DNA of 40,682 bases from a virus (IMGVR_UViG_3300042380_000181:1-40682); one strand, 5' to 3'; shown: positions 21,185 through 30,827, numbered from the stretch's first letter. The notes: a model not told the origin generated them from the letters alone. Program-made: numbers and translations.

Positions 21185-23128
21185 ATGGCACAAGAAGCAC
21201 AGGCAGAAGGTGATGACATGTTTCTGGGTTTTGCCAGTAGGCTTGACCCTGCAAACTTGCGGCCCGGCATCTTGCAAGCGTGCTTCAACACTCGACTTCA
21301 GCGCGGCATTGCCCAGCCTCGGAAGGGCACCAAACGTCTTACTGACAACGACCTTATCAACCTGATAATGGTTGGCTCGGGTTTGTACGTTGACGCTGAC
21401 GGGCGCGACAACATTGTATTGGTATTTACGGACAGGATGTACCTGTACAAGCCTGCTCAAGGGCAAGATATTAAGGTGTTGTATGGGCCTTATGACTTTC
21501 CTCCAGATCGTGTAATTCAAGAAGGTGGCATTTGTGACGTTGTTACGGCCTTAAACAAGATATTTATCTTTCGCGGCAAGTACGACAAGAAGACGTTTGC
21601 GGCTACCGAATCAAATGCCAGTATATTAGATGACGAAACGGGTATAATTACAATCACGACTGAAACGCCACACGGTTATTCGACCAATGATGAAGTTACG
21701 GTTGGCTTAACGGACGGCAGCGATGGCCCCGGACAAGCGGTTACTGGCAGTTATGTTATCACAGTAACTAGTCCAACTACGTTTACTTTTGAGTGGGAAA
21801 ACAACACTGGTTCGACATTTGCGGCACGGCCAAGTGATTCAGGGTGGACAGCTCGACGGGGATTGCCGCCGCTTGTATGGCAAGATGGACTTGCGGATCT
21901 AGTTTACGCAGAGCAAAAGTTTACCGTAGATGGTGGAACGGTTACAGGCATCACGCAATCTGTGCCTTGTGCGGACTTTGGCTTGTACTTTCAGAACCGT
22001 TTGATTCTCAAGTATGGCGACTATCAGATGCTTGTTAGTGACATCTTAAGTGAGCAATGCGATACGACGCTGAACAACTTTGTCATCAATACCGGCGGGA
22101 ACGACTCGATTGTAGGGGTGCTGCCGTGGGTGCAGGACCAGTTCTTGGTCTTTATGACCAACAGCATATACGTTGTTTTCGTAGAGACTGACAACTTTGA
22201 CATTAACTCACCTCCCGGTGCCAACAGCAGCACAACGGTGGTTACGACTGAAATCGGCTGCTTGGCTAGGCGCTCGATTGTAGCTGCCGGCCAGTTCGTG
22301 TTCTTCCTGTCTGCCAACGGCGTTCACATGCTGACGCCCCAGCTTGACTTAAAGTTGTTAGGCAACACGCTGCCGCTCAGTGAGCCAATTGCAGACTTCT
22401 TTGACACTGTTAACTACGACTCTGTTCAAAACTCGGTAGCTGCTTACTATAATAACCGCTTCTATATTGCGATGCCTACTATTACGGGGACAACTCCGTC
22501 AGTAAGGAACGACAAGATCCTTGTATACAATACGCTGAACCAGAACTGGGAGTCGATTGACTATTATCCTACTGGGTTATTCTCAGATAACTTGATCTTG
22601 TCTGCGTATATTAATCAACGGCGGCTGATGATCATCACCAACTTTGCTGGCTCTGGCCAGTACGGTGGCGTGTTCCTGTCAGAGGAGCAGGTCGAGGGTG
22701 ACGAGTTCAACACATCCAACGCGCTGCCAGTGCTACCGTTCAATCTGTTTCCGCAGTCGTCTCAGATTACACCATCGACGTTGATAGCCAGCACACAGAA
22801 CTTCGTCCACATTCCTGCGTCTGTGAAGACTAGGGAGTACGCTTTTGGGGGGACTTCCGAGAAGCGGTTTAGCCGAGGCGAGTTTACCTTTAACAACGTC
22901 GCAAACGACTTTGTGCGGATTGACTCGACTACTTACGACCCGGATGCCACCGAGACTGTGCTTGAGTACAGCTTTAGCGGCACTTCAGACGGGACTTTGC
23001 GCCCTCGCATCGCTGCTCGTGGAACGTCGATAGCTTGCACGGTTAATTTTGTAGTTGGAAGACCAGCCTTGAAGAGTGTTGCTGTTTATGCTATAGCAAC
23101 CAATAGACCAATGATTTCACAGGAGTAG
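21185..23128 (+). CDS. Tail nozzle / tail tubular protein B-like
   Basis: A 647-aa beta-rich protein of the size and position of podovirus nozzle proteins. It starts with GFASRLDPANLRPGILQACF and GIAQPRKGTKRL. A beta insert around residues 145-205 (TETPHGYSTNDEVTV) follows, then propeller-like repeats such as YYNNRFYIAMP and ILVYNTLNQNWESIDYY. It would form the end of the short tail beneath the adaptor. Sequence similarity in this class is low, so the name rests on pattern and context. Confidence 0.6.
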   Translation: MAQEAQAEGDDMFLGFASRLDPANLRPGILQACFNTRLQRGIAQPRKGTKRLTDNDLINLIMVGSGLYVDADGRDNIVLVFTDRMYLYKPAQGQDIKVLYGPYDFPPDRVIQEGGICDVVTALNKIFIFRGKYDKKTFAATESNASILDDETGIITITTETPHGYSTNDEVTVGLTDGSDGPGQAVTGSYVITVTSPTTFTFEWENNTGSTFAARPSDSGWTARRGLPPLVWQDGLADLVYAEQKFTVDGGTVTGITQSVPCADFGLYFQNRLILKYGDYQMLVSDILSEQCDTTLNNFVINTGGNDSIVGVLPWVQDQFLVFMTNSIYVVFVETDNFDINSPPGANSSTTVVTTEIGCLARRSIVAAGQFVFFLSANGVHMLTPQLDLKLLGNTLPLSEPIADFFDTVNYDSVQNSVAAYYNNRFYIAMPTITGTTPSVRNDKILVYNTLNQNWESIDYYPTGLFSDNLILSAYINQRRLMIITNFAGSGQYGGVFLSEEQVEGDEFNTSNALPVLPFNLFPQSSQITPSTLIASTQNFVHIPASVKTREYAFGGTSEKRFSRGEFTFNNVANDFVRIDSTTYDPDATETVLEYSFSGTSDGTLRPRIAARGTSIACTVNFVVGRPALKSVAVYAIATNRPMISQE

Positions 23129-23131
23129 ATT

Positions 23132-23887
23132 ATGCCCGGATTACAGATCAAAAAAGGTACAACTTACGTCGATTACCCAGCTCCGGGTACTAATCAAGTG
23201 ACTGCCGCAAACTTGAATGCTCATGTTGATAATGCGGAACTACTTCCCGGTGCTATCTCTGCACAGCCCACAAGCACTCCTGAAGAGAATGATTATGTTA
23301 TAGTCGAAAGAACTGGCGACTTATTTAAATATACTATTAATAGCATTAAACAGCTATTTGCATCTATTGTTAATGGTTTCTTGCCAACTTCTGGCGGAAC
23401 GATGACTGGGCCGCTGATACTAGTAAACAGCACGCCATCCACGGCGGCTACAGCGGCAAGCAGGGGATATGTAGATGCTATAGCATCGGCTACCGTGCTG
23501 TCTGGTTCAATTGTAATGTGGGGTACAGACACGGTTCCGGCGGGGTGGCTAGAATGCAATGGACAGTCTACGTCTGGCTATCCTAACCTTATCGCGTTAT
23601 TTGGGACTAACCTTCCCGATTTGCGAGGTGAATTTATCCGTGGATGGGATAATGGCCGCGACATTGACGTTAATCGTGCGCTTTTGTCTGCTCAAGCGCA
23701 GTCCATGCAGGCTCACACTCATACTTACGAAAAAGCATCTTTGTCATTTGTTTCATCAATAGGCGGAGTGTCCTCGTATTCGGACTCAAGGCCAAATATC
23801 GTATATAGTGTTACAGCAACAAGCTCAACTGGCACTGCCGAGACGCGCCCACGCAACGTAGCCTTGATGTTTATCGTCAAAACCTAA
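23132..23887 (+). CDS. Tail collar-domain fibre protein
   Basis: The 251-aa protein has an attachment-type N-terminus (MPGLQIKKGTTYVDYPAPGT), a GGTMTGPL motif around residues 88-95, and a phage tail collar domain beginning GSIVMWGTDTVPAGWLECNG and continuing PDLRGEFIRGWDNGRDID, with His-rich QAHTHTYE. The end (RPRNVALMFIVKT) is the usual close of this domain. It is probably a short tail fibre or receptor-binding protein. The TAATG overlap couples it to the next gene. Confidence 0.85.
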   Translation: MPGLQIKKGTTYVDYPAPGTNQVTAANLNAHVDNAELLPGAISAQPTSTPEENDYVIVERTGDLFKYTINSIKQLFASIVNGFLPTSGGTMTGPLILVNSTPSTAATAASRGYVDAIASATVLSGSIVMWGTDTVPAGWLECNGQSTSGYPNLIALFGTNLPDLRGEFIRGWDNGRDIDVNRALLSAQAQSMQAHTHTYEKASLSFVSSIGGVSSYSDSRPNIVYSVTATSSTGTAETRPRNVALMFIVKT

Positions 23888-24285
23888 TGACAGTCCAAGA
23901 CTGGGAACAACTTGTAGACACGCTTTATGAACAATGCCGCAACCATATTCAGCTTCTGGGACAGGTATCCCGAGACGATGTGGATGGTTATCTTAGTTTC
24001 TATGGTGTCCATGACAGCATTTACGTTGCTCGGCGGGACGGCAAGATCACAGGCGTCTCAACCACCCATCCCGGCGTTAGCGACTTCAACTGGAAGTGGC
24101 GCAAGCAGGATGGCGTCTGGACGATCCACATGGCATGGGCAAGCGAGCCTGAGGCAGTTGGTGAAATGTTTGGGCAGTTTTTTCAACGTAAAGTACCTAT
24201 CAATCAAGTTTGGGCATGGAGACATGATCATGCCACACAGATCACTCCTCAAAAGCTAGAAAGACTTTTATATGGGCGGAAGTAA
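23887..24285 (+). CDS. Possible GNAT-like internal virion protein (132 aa)
   Basis: The protein (MTVQDWEQLVDTLYEQCRNH) contains a strand-turn-strand (VARRDGKITGVSTTH), a Trp-rich strand (FNWKWRKQDGVWTIHMAW) and a helix with EAVGEMFGQFF. This resembles an acetyltransferase-like fold, which I recall for small proteins encoded before podovirus internal virion proteins. No clear acetyl-CoA loop is visible, so enzymatic activity is doubtful. The gene overlaps the next one by 14 bases. Confidence 0.5.
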   Translation: MTVQDWEQLVDTLYEQCRNHIQLLGQVSRDDVDGYLSFYGVHDSIYVARRDGKITGVSTTHPGVSDFNWKWRKQDGVWTIHMAWASEPEAVGEMFGQFFQRKVPINQVWAWRHDHATQITPQKLERLLYGRK

Positions 24286-25342
24286 GACTCAAGTTGTATC
24301 GGCACCAGCGGCTCCTAACTATCAGGAGTCCATGCGATCTATCCTGCAAGCGCAGATTGATCTTGCTCCGAGGGTGTACGAGAGCGAAAAGATCTATCAG
24401 CCCAAGTATCAGACTCTACAGGATCAAATTGCCAAGCAGGCCGCTACCAGTCAGATTGAACTGTACAAACAGCTTCAGCCGTCTTACTCCGCGCTAGAGG
24501 AAGACTACATGAAGTCACAGCAGGCAGCGCAGTTGCGCGGCTTGCAGGAGCGTGCCCCAGAGTACATTCAGGCCTTTCAAGAGGCGCAAGGTGTTGGCGG
24601 CATCAATCAAGCTCTTCAGCGATATACAGAACAAAAACTAGCTGGCTTACAGGCTAACGGGGCAGCATTGTCACCAGAAGAGCAGCGCATGCTCGACCAG
24701 CAGGCTAGGGCAGGCTACGCAGCTCGGGGAACGTCACTAAGCGGACAGAGCAACCTTGCCGAGGTGATGAACCGCTACAACGCACGTCAGGCCCGGGAGC
24801 AGCAGCTTGTGGCCCTTGGCACAGGATTGGGTGGCTACTTCCAGCAACAGGCCGCTCCTGCGCTGACCTCGTTCTACCAACAGCCGATGTACGCCGGTTC
24901 GTTTAGTGGCCAGGCCGCACAGAACGCGATGATGGCACAGCAGCAGGCTGGCCCACAGTACTTCAACCCTGAGTCGCAGACTGGCATGGGAAGCATTTAC
25001 GGTGCGTACAACGCACAGATGCAGTATGCCGCCGGAATGGCTCAGGCTGAAGCAGCAAAGAGTGCTGGGAAGTCTGGTATGTTTGGGGCGCTTGGCGGTG
25101 GAGCGTTAACAGCAGGCGGGTTGCTTGGCGGTGCTGCAATCTTGTGCTGGGTAGCCCGCGAGGTTTATGGACGCACCAATCCAGACTGGCTGACCTTCCG
25201 CGAGTGGATGGTCAACGAAGCGCCAGAATGGCTTAGAGCAACGTACATTAAGTACGGTGAATGGTTTGCAGGCTTTATTAAAGACAAGCCTCGCGTAAAG
25301 TGGTTTATCAAGTTGTGGATGGACTCAAAGATTAAACGGTAA
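24272..25342 (+). CDS. Internal virion / DNA-ejection protein with a WVAREVYG C-terminal domain
   Basis: A 356-aa protein with a long Gln/Ala-rich helical body (residues about 30-250, including a Gly-rich GMFGALGGGALTAGGLLGGA hydrophobic stretch). It ends in a domain starting CWVAREVYGRTNPDWLTFRE, followed by WLRATYIKYGEWFAGFIKDK. I know this C-terminal pattern from many phage ejection or internal virion proteins. The membrane-active middle would suit passage of DNA through the envelope. It begins a run of four Ala/Gln-rich virion genes. Confidence 0.68.
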   Translation: MGGSKTQVVSAPAAPNYQESMRSILQAQIDLAPRVYESEKIYQPKYQTLQDQIAKQAATSQIELYKQLQPSYSALEEDYMKSQQAAQLRGLQERAPEYIQAFQEAQGVGGINQALQRYTEQKLAGLQANGAALSPEEQRMLDQQARAGYAARGTSLSGQSNLAEVMNRYNARQAREQQLVALGTGLGGYFQQQAAPALTSFYQQPMYAGSFSGQAAQNAMMAQQQAGPQYFNPESQTGMGSIYGAYNAQMQYAAGMAQAEAAKSAGKSGMFGALGGGALTAGGLLGGAAILCWVAREVYGRTNPDWLTFREWMVNEAPEWLRATYIKYGEWFAGFIKDKPRVKWFIKLWMDSKIKR

Positions 25343-25347
25343 TTTTT

Positions 25348-26031
25348 ATGGCAAGACCTCGTGAACTTTTTAATACGCCAGCTCCTCAGGCGATGAGCAT
25401 GATGGGGCAGGGAATCGCAGACGCTTACGCTAGAGCCGGGGAGATCGAGGGGAAGGGCATGCTGGCAATGGGCCAGGGCATTGCGCAGGGGCTTACGAGT
25501 GCGGCGTCGTCGATTGCCGGAGCGTATGGCGACTACAAGAAGATGCAGTCGCAGATTAAGACCTCAGAGGGATTTTACAACACGATGAAGGAAGGTGGTT
25601 ATCTTCCTCCAGAAATGACGGCTGGCATCGACAATACAGTCAATAGTGACGTGTACAAGAACATGGGCACAAGAGAGAAGGCTCAGTTTTGGGGTGATGT
25701 GAAAGGCTATACCGGCAGTGCTCTAGGGCAGTACTACAAGATGCAGCAGATTGAGGCTGAGCAGAAGGGTTTATTTGACCGCACGATAGCTGGAAGGAAG
25801 CCAGTTCCAAACATGGTGGATGTTGCTTCAGGATTAGACGCAGCAGTTAGCGATCAATCAAGTGCCGGAACTGCTCCTAAAGCACCCGCTCCAATGCCCG
25901 GATCTGAGTTTAATTTGCAAGATGCTGTTGGAACGCTTGAACGTCGTATGATTCAAAAATACGGTGCAGATTATAAGGCAAGAAGAATAAGTCCAACAGA
26001 GCAAGACATGAAAGAGTTTGGATTCAGATAA
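25348..26031 (+). CDS. Internal virion protein-like (227 aa)
   Basis: A helical, Met/Gly/Ala/Gln-rich protein (MARPRELFNTPAPQAMSMMG, then AMGQGIAQGLTSAASSIAGA and a YGDYKKMQSQ coil). Composition and place after the WVAREVYG protein suggest an internal core or ejection component. The C-terminal third contains a Pro/Ala linker (about 170-185). No named family recognised. Codons become more A/T-rich toward the 3' end, as in the next gene. Confidence 0.6.
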   Translation: MARPRELFNTPAPQAMSMMGQGIADAYARAGEIEGKGMLAMGQGIAQGLTSAASSIAGAYGDYKKMQSQIKTSEGFYNTMKEGGYLPPEMTAGIDNTVNSDVYKNMGTREKAQFWGDVKGYTGSALGQYYKMQQIEAEQKGLFDRTIAGRKPVPNMVDVASGLDAAVSDQSSAGTAPKAPAPMPGSEFNLQDAVGTLERRMIQKYGADYKARRISPTEQDMKEFGFR

Positions 26032-26038
26032 TTTTGCT

Positions 26039-26998
26039 ATGCCGTATACACCTGAACAGATTGATCAAATTTTACAGGCGTTTAATGCCACTACGCCTGA
26101 AGCTGCACCAAGCACAAGCATTCGCGAGTTGCGTGCGCCTGTTGAGCCTTCTGCACAGGTTGGCACGGAAACTCCACAGTTATCTGCTTACGATGAATAT
26201 CAAAAGGCATATGCAGACTCGCAACGCAAAAGACAGCGCGGCATGGAGTATATTGCAAACAAAATGTTTCAATATCAAGATCAAGCTGAAATAATCAACA
26301 AAGCCTTAACTAACAAGCTGGATGCTGATGTTCCCAAAATGCCAAGGTTTGAAGAAACGGAACCAGCAAAGAAAATAATGGAGTCTATTCCAGCGTTTGG
26401 GAAAAGAGATTTTGTTATTGAAAATATTAAAACAGAGCTTGATGCGGCATCTAAGATTAAAGATCCACAGGAAAAGATGCAGCGCATTTTTACGATCTTA
26501 CCAAAGATGATTCAGTCCGCTGGAACAGGCGGAACAGACGCCTTGCAACCTGCTGAAATTATTCTTGGATTGCCTGAAGCTCAAACTATTTTTACATGGG
26601 CATCTGCAAACAAGAAGAATTTGTATGATCCATTGACATGGGCTGAAATTAAAACTGACCCAGTTTTAAAAAATTCATTCATGGCAGATCCAGATGCTTA
26701 TATTAAAAAAGCAAAAGGAGCCTATAACACTATATCATCAAGTCGCAATAAAGAGTTGAGCCGTTTTGAGCGCATGTCTTCGAGGGATTGGGTTCGCAAA
26801 AACACAGGGCTACAGCCGCTTGATCAGTTTTCCGACGAGGACTTGCAGAGCATTCCTGCTAGGTCAGACACGGCGGCAACCTTCTCTATTGGCCCTGGAG
26901 GTGCTCCAGTTAGAACTGAAGCTGCACCACCTACCCAAGGTGCTGGATCACTCAAAAAGGCATACTACAATGCCGCTGGTAAACTCGTAATTCCTTAG
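26039..26998 (+). CDS. Hypothetical virion protein (319 aa)
   Basis: I take the ATG at 26039, eight bases after the previous stop, over an upstream start at 26018 that would overlap it. The protein begins MPYTPEQIDQILQAFNATTP, has a helical, charged middle (AYADSQRKRQRGMEYIANKM; DKDPQEK-like coil near 150) and ends AYYNAAGKLVIP, a short motif I associate with internal or structural phage proteins. Role inferred from location only. Confidence 0.6.
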   Translation: MPYTPEQIDQILQAFNATTPEAAPSTSIRELRAPVEPSAQVGTETPQLSAYDEYQKAYADSQRKRQRGMEYIANKMFQYQDQAEIINKALTNKLDADVPKMPRFEETEPAKKIMESIPAFGKRDFVIENIKTELDAASKIKDPQEKMQRIFTILPKMIQSAGTGGTDALQPAEIILGLPEAQTIFTWASANKKNLYDPLTWAEIKTDPVLKNSFMADPDAYIKKAKGAYNTISSSRNKELSRFERMSSRDWVRKNTGLQPLDQFSDEDLQSIPARSDTAATFSIGPGGAPVRTEAAPPTQGAGSLKKAYYNAAGKLVIP

Positions 26999-27004
26999 CA
27001 CTTT

Positions 27005-29398
27005 ATGGCGCAACAAGTACAGCTTCCAGATGGCAGTATCGTTGAGTTTCCAGACAACGCAACAAACGAGGATATTACTTCTGCGCTGAATGAATACAAG
27101 CCCGGCCAGCAAGAAGGCGTGCCGTCACTCTCACAGCGTGCGCTAGAGGCTGCTGCGCCGTACATTCGTGGAGCTGGCCCAACTGCATCTGCCGCACTTG
27201 CAGGAGCTGCTATTGGAACTGCGCTTCCATTTATTACGCCTCCAGTAGGAGCGGGATTAATGGCAATTGCGGCAGAGGCAACACAAGTGCTTGGAGATCC
27301 AGCAGTGCTTGTCATCAACAAATACCTTGGCACTGACTATACACCGCCAAGTCAAACGATTCAGTCGTTTCTGTCATCCATTGGATTGCCTGAAAGTAAA
27401 ACGCAAGAGGCTAAATTAACAGAAGCAATGGCGCGCGGCACGGCTGGAGCTTTAGCAACTAGGGGAATTGGAAGTGCAATTACAAAATTGACGCAAGCTG
27501 CTACAGGCGAGCGCAGTGTAGCCGCAGAGGTTGGTAAGATGCTTGCAGATCAACCAGGCAGACAAGCTGTTGCTGGAGCAACCGGCGGAGCAGCATCAGA
27601 GGCAACAAGGCAGGCGCTTGAAGGCGTGCAAGCTCCTGAGTGGATGCGCGAATACATTTTCCCTGTTATAGAAATGGGAGCAGGTATGGCTGGCGGAGCA
27701 GGTGGGTCTTACCTTACTGGAAAGACTATGGCTGCGCCCTCTATGCGAAGTGGCACATACCCCGGAGCGCCCGGACTAACGCCTGAAGAGATGGCGCTTG
27801 GAGTGCAAGAACTGGAAGCCAAGGGGCAACAGATTCCCACTTCGTATTTGTTTCCGCCAAAAGGCCCAGTAGGCAAAACGCTTCAGCGGTTAGCCAGAGC
27901 TGGAACAGCAGGAGAACTGGATCAAGAGCTTATTGCCTTTAGGAATCAAGAGATTGAGAAGTTCTTCGCTGACAAGGGAATTACCCCAGGGCAGGCGTCG
28001 CTTGCGGAGGTTACAAAAGACTTAAACGCTACCAGAACAGCAAACGTAAGGCGATTGTCAGGAATCAATGATGGAATTGTTGAGTCAGCGGATAATACAA
28101 TTAAAACAGTTCCTGTTCAAAAATCACTTGCTGCAATTGACGCAGAGATTGAAAGGGTAAAAAAGGACTATCCAACAAGCCATACGGCAATCACTTCCAA
28201 GCTCGAAGAGATCAAAGATGGACTTGCTGGTGCTCCTATTAAGCCTCCGACTTTATTTGATCAGTTTGGAAACGAAATAAACAGGCAACCAATAAGACAG
28301 GGCCAATCTTTTTCTTCTGTTGACGCAAACAGAAATAAAGTTGGAAGCATGACAAGAGATCCATCTTTGGCTGCAATTGATTCTAAAGAGCTTGAAAAAA
28401 TATCAACAAGACTTTATGGCGTCATTAAAGATGACATGCGTAATTTCTTGAAAGATAACAAATTAAAAGCTGATTTGTGGGATTCAACAACAGCAGAATT
28501 GCATGAGTCTGCTGGTCAATTAGACGTTAGCGCGTTACGTCATGCCTTAAACATCGGAGATGTTCAGCCAGAGGCTGCATCAAGGTTATTATTTAGCGCC
28601 AAGCCAAGCGAGGTTAAGTTGGTGTATGACAACCTTAGCCCAGAAGGCAAGCGCAACGCTCAGTATGCAATGCTTGAAAAAGCTTTGAGCGATTCGATCA
28701 ATCAAACCACATTGGAGCCAAGCGCAGCAATTGTTGAGAAAAGACTCAATCAACTCAAGAAGGACTCAAACATCTTTTTTAAGAACACACTTCAAAGAGA
28801 TGAGATTGAAGGGTTGACTCGGATGCTTCGACTTACATCTCCGGCTGTGGAGTTACAGGCAGACCCAAACACGGGACAACGCGCCGTTGCCCCCATGGTG
28901 GCCATGGCAGCAATGGCCGCTCAAGGAGCAGGTAAGACAATTGCAAAAGCAATGCTATTGGATAGAGTTGCTAGTTTTTACGAGTCTCCAGTTGCACGGA
29001 AAATTTTAAAGGCTATCCCCAAAGCGCCAAAGGATTCGCCAGAAGAGTTTGCATTAACTAAGCGGTTTATTAATGCATTTGAAATTCACAATGACCAGAA
29101 GGCTGTTGAAGATCTTGAAAAAAAACGTATTGCAATGGCGTTTTTGCCGTCTAGTACATACAGCGAACAAATGCCGAATGGCGGGTTCGTTAAAGTAGAC
29201 AACAGCCTTGGCTATAAGATGATCAAGCCAGCAGATGGCGGAATTAAGCTGTTTGATAAGACTGGTCGTCAAGTGCCCGGTATTTTTGCGAACGAGAAGA
29301 CTGCCATCAAGAAAGCCACAGACTTAACTTATCGCGAAGTTATACAGCAAATCAGAGCAAAGGAAAAAGCATATGCCGCTGAAGAAATCCGCAAGTGA
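27005..29398 (+). CDS. Large internal virion protein (797 aa)
   Basis: The N-terminal ~35 residues (VQLPDGSIVEFPDNATNEDI, then TSALNEY) form a small domain frequent at the start of giant phage internal proteins. Residues about 50-90 are hydrophobic (GPTASAALAGAAIGTALPFI), with a second hydrophobic Gly/Ala stretch near 225-240. The rest is long helices with Lys/Glu/Gln. There is no lysozyme or peptidase motif that I can see. It is the likely core/ejection protein that spans the envelope during DNA entry. The small gene at 29373 overlaps its 3' end. Confidence 0.65.
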   Translation: MAQQVQLPDGSIVEFPDNATNEDITSALNEYKPGQQEGVPSLSQRALEAAAPYIRGAGPTASAALAGAAIGTALPFITPPVGAGLMAIAAEATQVLGDPAVLVINKYLGTDYTPPSQTIQSFLSSIGLPESKTQEAKLTEAMARGTAGALATRGIGSAITKLTQAATGERSVAAEVGKMLADQPGRQAVAGATGGAASEATRQALEGVQAPEWMREYIFPVIEMGAGMAGGAGGSYLTGKTMAAPSMRSGTYPGAPGLTPEEMALGVQELEAKGQQIPTSYLFPPKGPVGKTLQRLARAGTAGELDQELIAFRNQEIEKFFADKGITPGQASLAEVTKDLNATRTANVRRLSGINDGIVESADNTIKTVPVQKSLAAIDAEIERVKKDYPTSHTAITSKLEEIKDGLAGAPIKPPTLFDQFGNEINRQPIRQGQSFSSVDANRNKVGSMTRDPSLAAIDSKELEKISTRLYGVIKDDMRNFLKDNKLKADLWDSTTAELHESAGQLDVSALRHALNIGDVQPEAASRLLFSAKPSEVKLVYDNLSPEGKRNAQYAMLEKALSDSINQTTLEPSAAIVEKRLNQLKKDSNIFFKNTLQRDEIEGLTRMLRLTSPAVELQADPNTGQRAVAPMVAMAAMAAQGAGKTIAKAMLLDRVASFYESPVARKILKAIPKAPKDSPEEFALTKRFINAFEIHNDQKAVEDLEKKRIAMAFLPSSTYSEQMPNGGFVKVDNSLGYKMIKPADGGIKLFDKTGRQVPGIFANEKTAIKKATDLTYREVIQQIRAKEKAYAAEEIRK

Positions 29399-29510
29399 GA
29401 AGGCGTTCGTACAGAACATCAAGACCGAAATCAAGCATGGCAAGCCGCCTAAGCAGGCTGTAGCTATCGCTTACTCCGTGCAGAAAGCCGCTGCCGCCAA
29501 GCGCAAATAG
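29373..29510 (+). CDS. Small basic conserved phage protein (45 aa)
   Basis: An ATG inside the end of the 797-aa gene opens a 45-codon frame (MPLKKSASEKAFVQNIKTEI, then GKPPKQAVAIAYSVQKAA and a Lys-rich end). The pattern, in which a basic start leads to KPPKQAVAIAY, is one I know from many phages as a tiny protein of unknown function. It stops three bases before the phosphoesterase gene. High Lys content suggests nucleic-acid or protein binding. Confidence 0.72.
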   Translation: MPLKKSASEKAFVQNIKTEIKHGKPPKQAVAIAYSVQKAAAAKRK

Positions 29511-29513
29511 CCT

Positions 29514-30266
29514 ATGGCAAACATAACACGGAAGTGGAAACGCTTCCTTGCAGTTAGTTGCAGCCATGGGTTCATGGCGGACCAAGCTGTACTCAAGGAA
29601 GTCTTACGCTTTCGTGACCGATGGAAGCCGGATACGGTGCTGCATCTCGGTGATGCCATCGATATGACGTGTTTGCGTAGTGGTGCGATCACCAATGACA
29701 GTCACGACGCTACCGTAGATCCCGAGGCCGATCTCAACGATGGTTTAGCATTTATCTCGGCGCTGAGACCACAGCACTACCTGCTTGGCAACCACGAGGC
29801 CCGGCTTGTCACGCTGATGAGCCACCCTAAAGCGATCATCTCGGCTCTAGCGACTCGCGTCTATCACCAGATCCACGACCGAGCCAAGTCCATCAGGTGC
29901 AAGGTCTACGACTACAAGCTCAAGACCGGCTTCGTTGGCTTGGGTGACGCTCTCTTCCAGCACGGATACTTGCACAGCGAGAACGCCTTGCGTGATTCCG
30001 CCGAGCGTATGTGTCACGGCAAGTACACCAAGCTTGTCATGGGGCACATCCATCGCGTACAAATCGCTGAAGGTCGGCGCATTAAAGGTGTCACTGGCTA
30101 CTCTGTTGGGTGGCTGGGAGATCCCGAAATGGCTGGCTATGCGGAAAATAGAATTGCAACCACCGCTTGGAGCAGAGGCTGGGCGTGGGGCGAATATACT
30201 GACAACGAGACAATTGTATGGCTGACAAAAGAACTAAAGGACGGAAGCTTCAAGCTGCCCCTGTAG
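29514..30266 (+). CDS. Calcineurin-like metallophosphoesterase
   Basis: All metal-site motifs of the superfamily are present in order: SCSHG near residue 15, VLHLGDAID near 42-50, LLGNHEAR near 90, HGYLHS near 142, and VMGHIHRVQ near 167-175. The 250-aa size is usual. The substrate is unknown; phage members may act on DNA ends, nucleotides or phosphoproteins. It opens the rightward DNA-metabolism block and overlaps the next gene by 49 bases. Confidence 0.85.
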   Translation: MANITRKWKRFLAVSCSHGFMADQAVLKEVLRFRDRWKPDTVLHLGDAIDMTCLRSGAITNDSHDATVDPEADLNDGLAFISALRPQHYLLGNHEARLVTLMSHPKAIISALATRVYHQIHDRAKSIRCKVYDYKLKTGFVGLGDALFQHGYLHSENALRDSAERMCHGKYTKLVMGHIHRVQIAEGRRIKGVTGYSVGWLGDPEMAGYAENRIATTAWSRGWAWGEYTDNETIVWLTKELKDGSFKLPL

Positions 30267-30475
30267 AAGGGGACTGGCTCTCGCAACTTGCGGAGAATCT
30301 AGAACTAAAGCCCGCACCTCCGGGGTGGTATACACTCTCACAAATTGCTCAACGGCTTGGAATTGGCAGAACCGCTACACGGAACATCCTTGCTCAAAAG
30401 AAAGCTGTACGACAGAAGTTTTACCACAAAACGACTGACGGAAGAATCGTGCCTACAGTACACTACAAAATATGA
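30218..30475 (+). CDS. Helix-turn-helix DNA-binding protein (85 aa)
   Basis: Residues about 37-58 (WYTLSQIAQRLGIGRTATRN) look like a winged or MerR-like helix-turn-helix, followed by a basic segment (AQKKAVRQKFYHKTTDGR) that could form a beta wing. The protein begins MADKRTKGRKLQAAPVEGDW. It may regulate replication genes or act as a replication accessory factor. It overlaps the phosphoesterase gene upstream and the acidic-tail gene downstream (ATGA). Confidence 0.6.
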   Translation: MADKRTKGRKLQAAPVEGDWLSQLAENLELKPAPPGWYTLSQIAQRLGIGRTATRNILAQKKAVRQKFYHKTTDGRIVPTVHYKI

Positions 30476-30756
30476 GCCCCGAAGAACAAGAACGCCAAGC
30501 CATCATCCAACGTGCAAAGGATATTCTGTCCGAGCACTTTGACTGTGGCGAAATCCTCGTACAAGCGCAGGATGAGAACGATAGCGACAATACGAACCGC
30601 TACGAGGCTGGCTGGGGCAATCGATTCGCTCGGGACATGCACATCAACCTCATGCACAAGGAAAGAGTGCTGGAACACTCTTGGATGGAAGAGTGTGGCG
30701 ATGAGGACGATGACGATGAGGACGATGACGACGACGAAATAAAAGCAAAAAAGTAG
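30472..30756 (+). CDS. Hypothetical protein with an acidic tail (94 aa)
   Basis: The protein (MSPEEQERQAIIQRAKDILS) has a helical N-terminus and ends in a run of about 17 Asp/Glu residues before a Lys-rich tip. Such tails can mimic DNA or bind basic partners such as single-strand-binding proteins (inference). Family unknown. The ATGA overlap couples it to the helix-turn-helix gene. Confidence 0.62.
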   Translation: MSPEEQERQAIIQRAKDILSEHFDCGEILVQAQDENDSDNTNRYEAGWGNRFARDMHINLMHKERVLEHSWMEECGDEDDDDEDDDDDEIKAKK

Positions 30757-30790
30757 TTGCGCGTAGTAGACCAACGTATACTTTGCTAGG

Positions 30791-30815
30791 CATTCGGTGA
30801 ATGGTTCACCGATGA
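30791..30815 (+). promoter_or_regulatory. Perfect inverted repeat before the ssDNA-binding protein gene
   Basis: TCGGTGAA and TTCACCGA (30794-30801 and 30805-30812) form an 8-bp perfect repeat with a TGG spacer, ending 15 bases before the next ATG. No T-tract follows, so it is not a normal terminator. A repressor operator or an mRNA hairpin is more likely. The A/T-rich GTATACTTTG just upstream (30777-30786) could be part of a promoter, weakly. Confidence 0.4.
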
Positions 30816-30827
30816 AACACAACAAAA

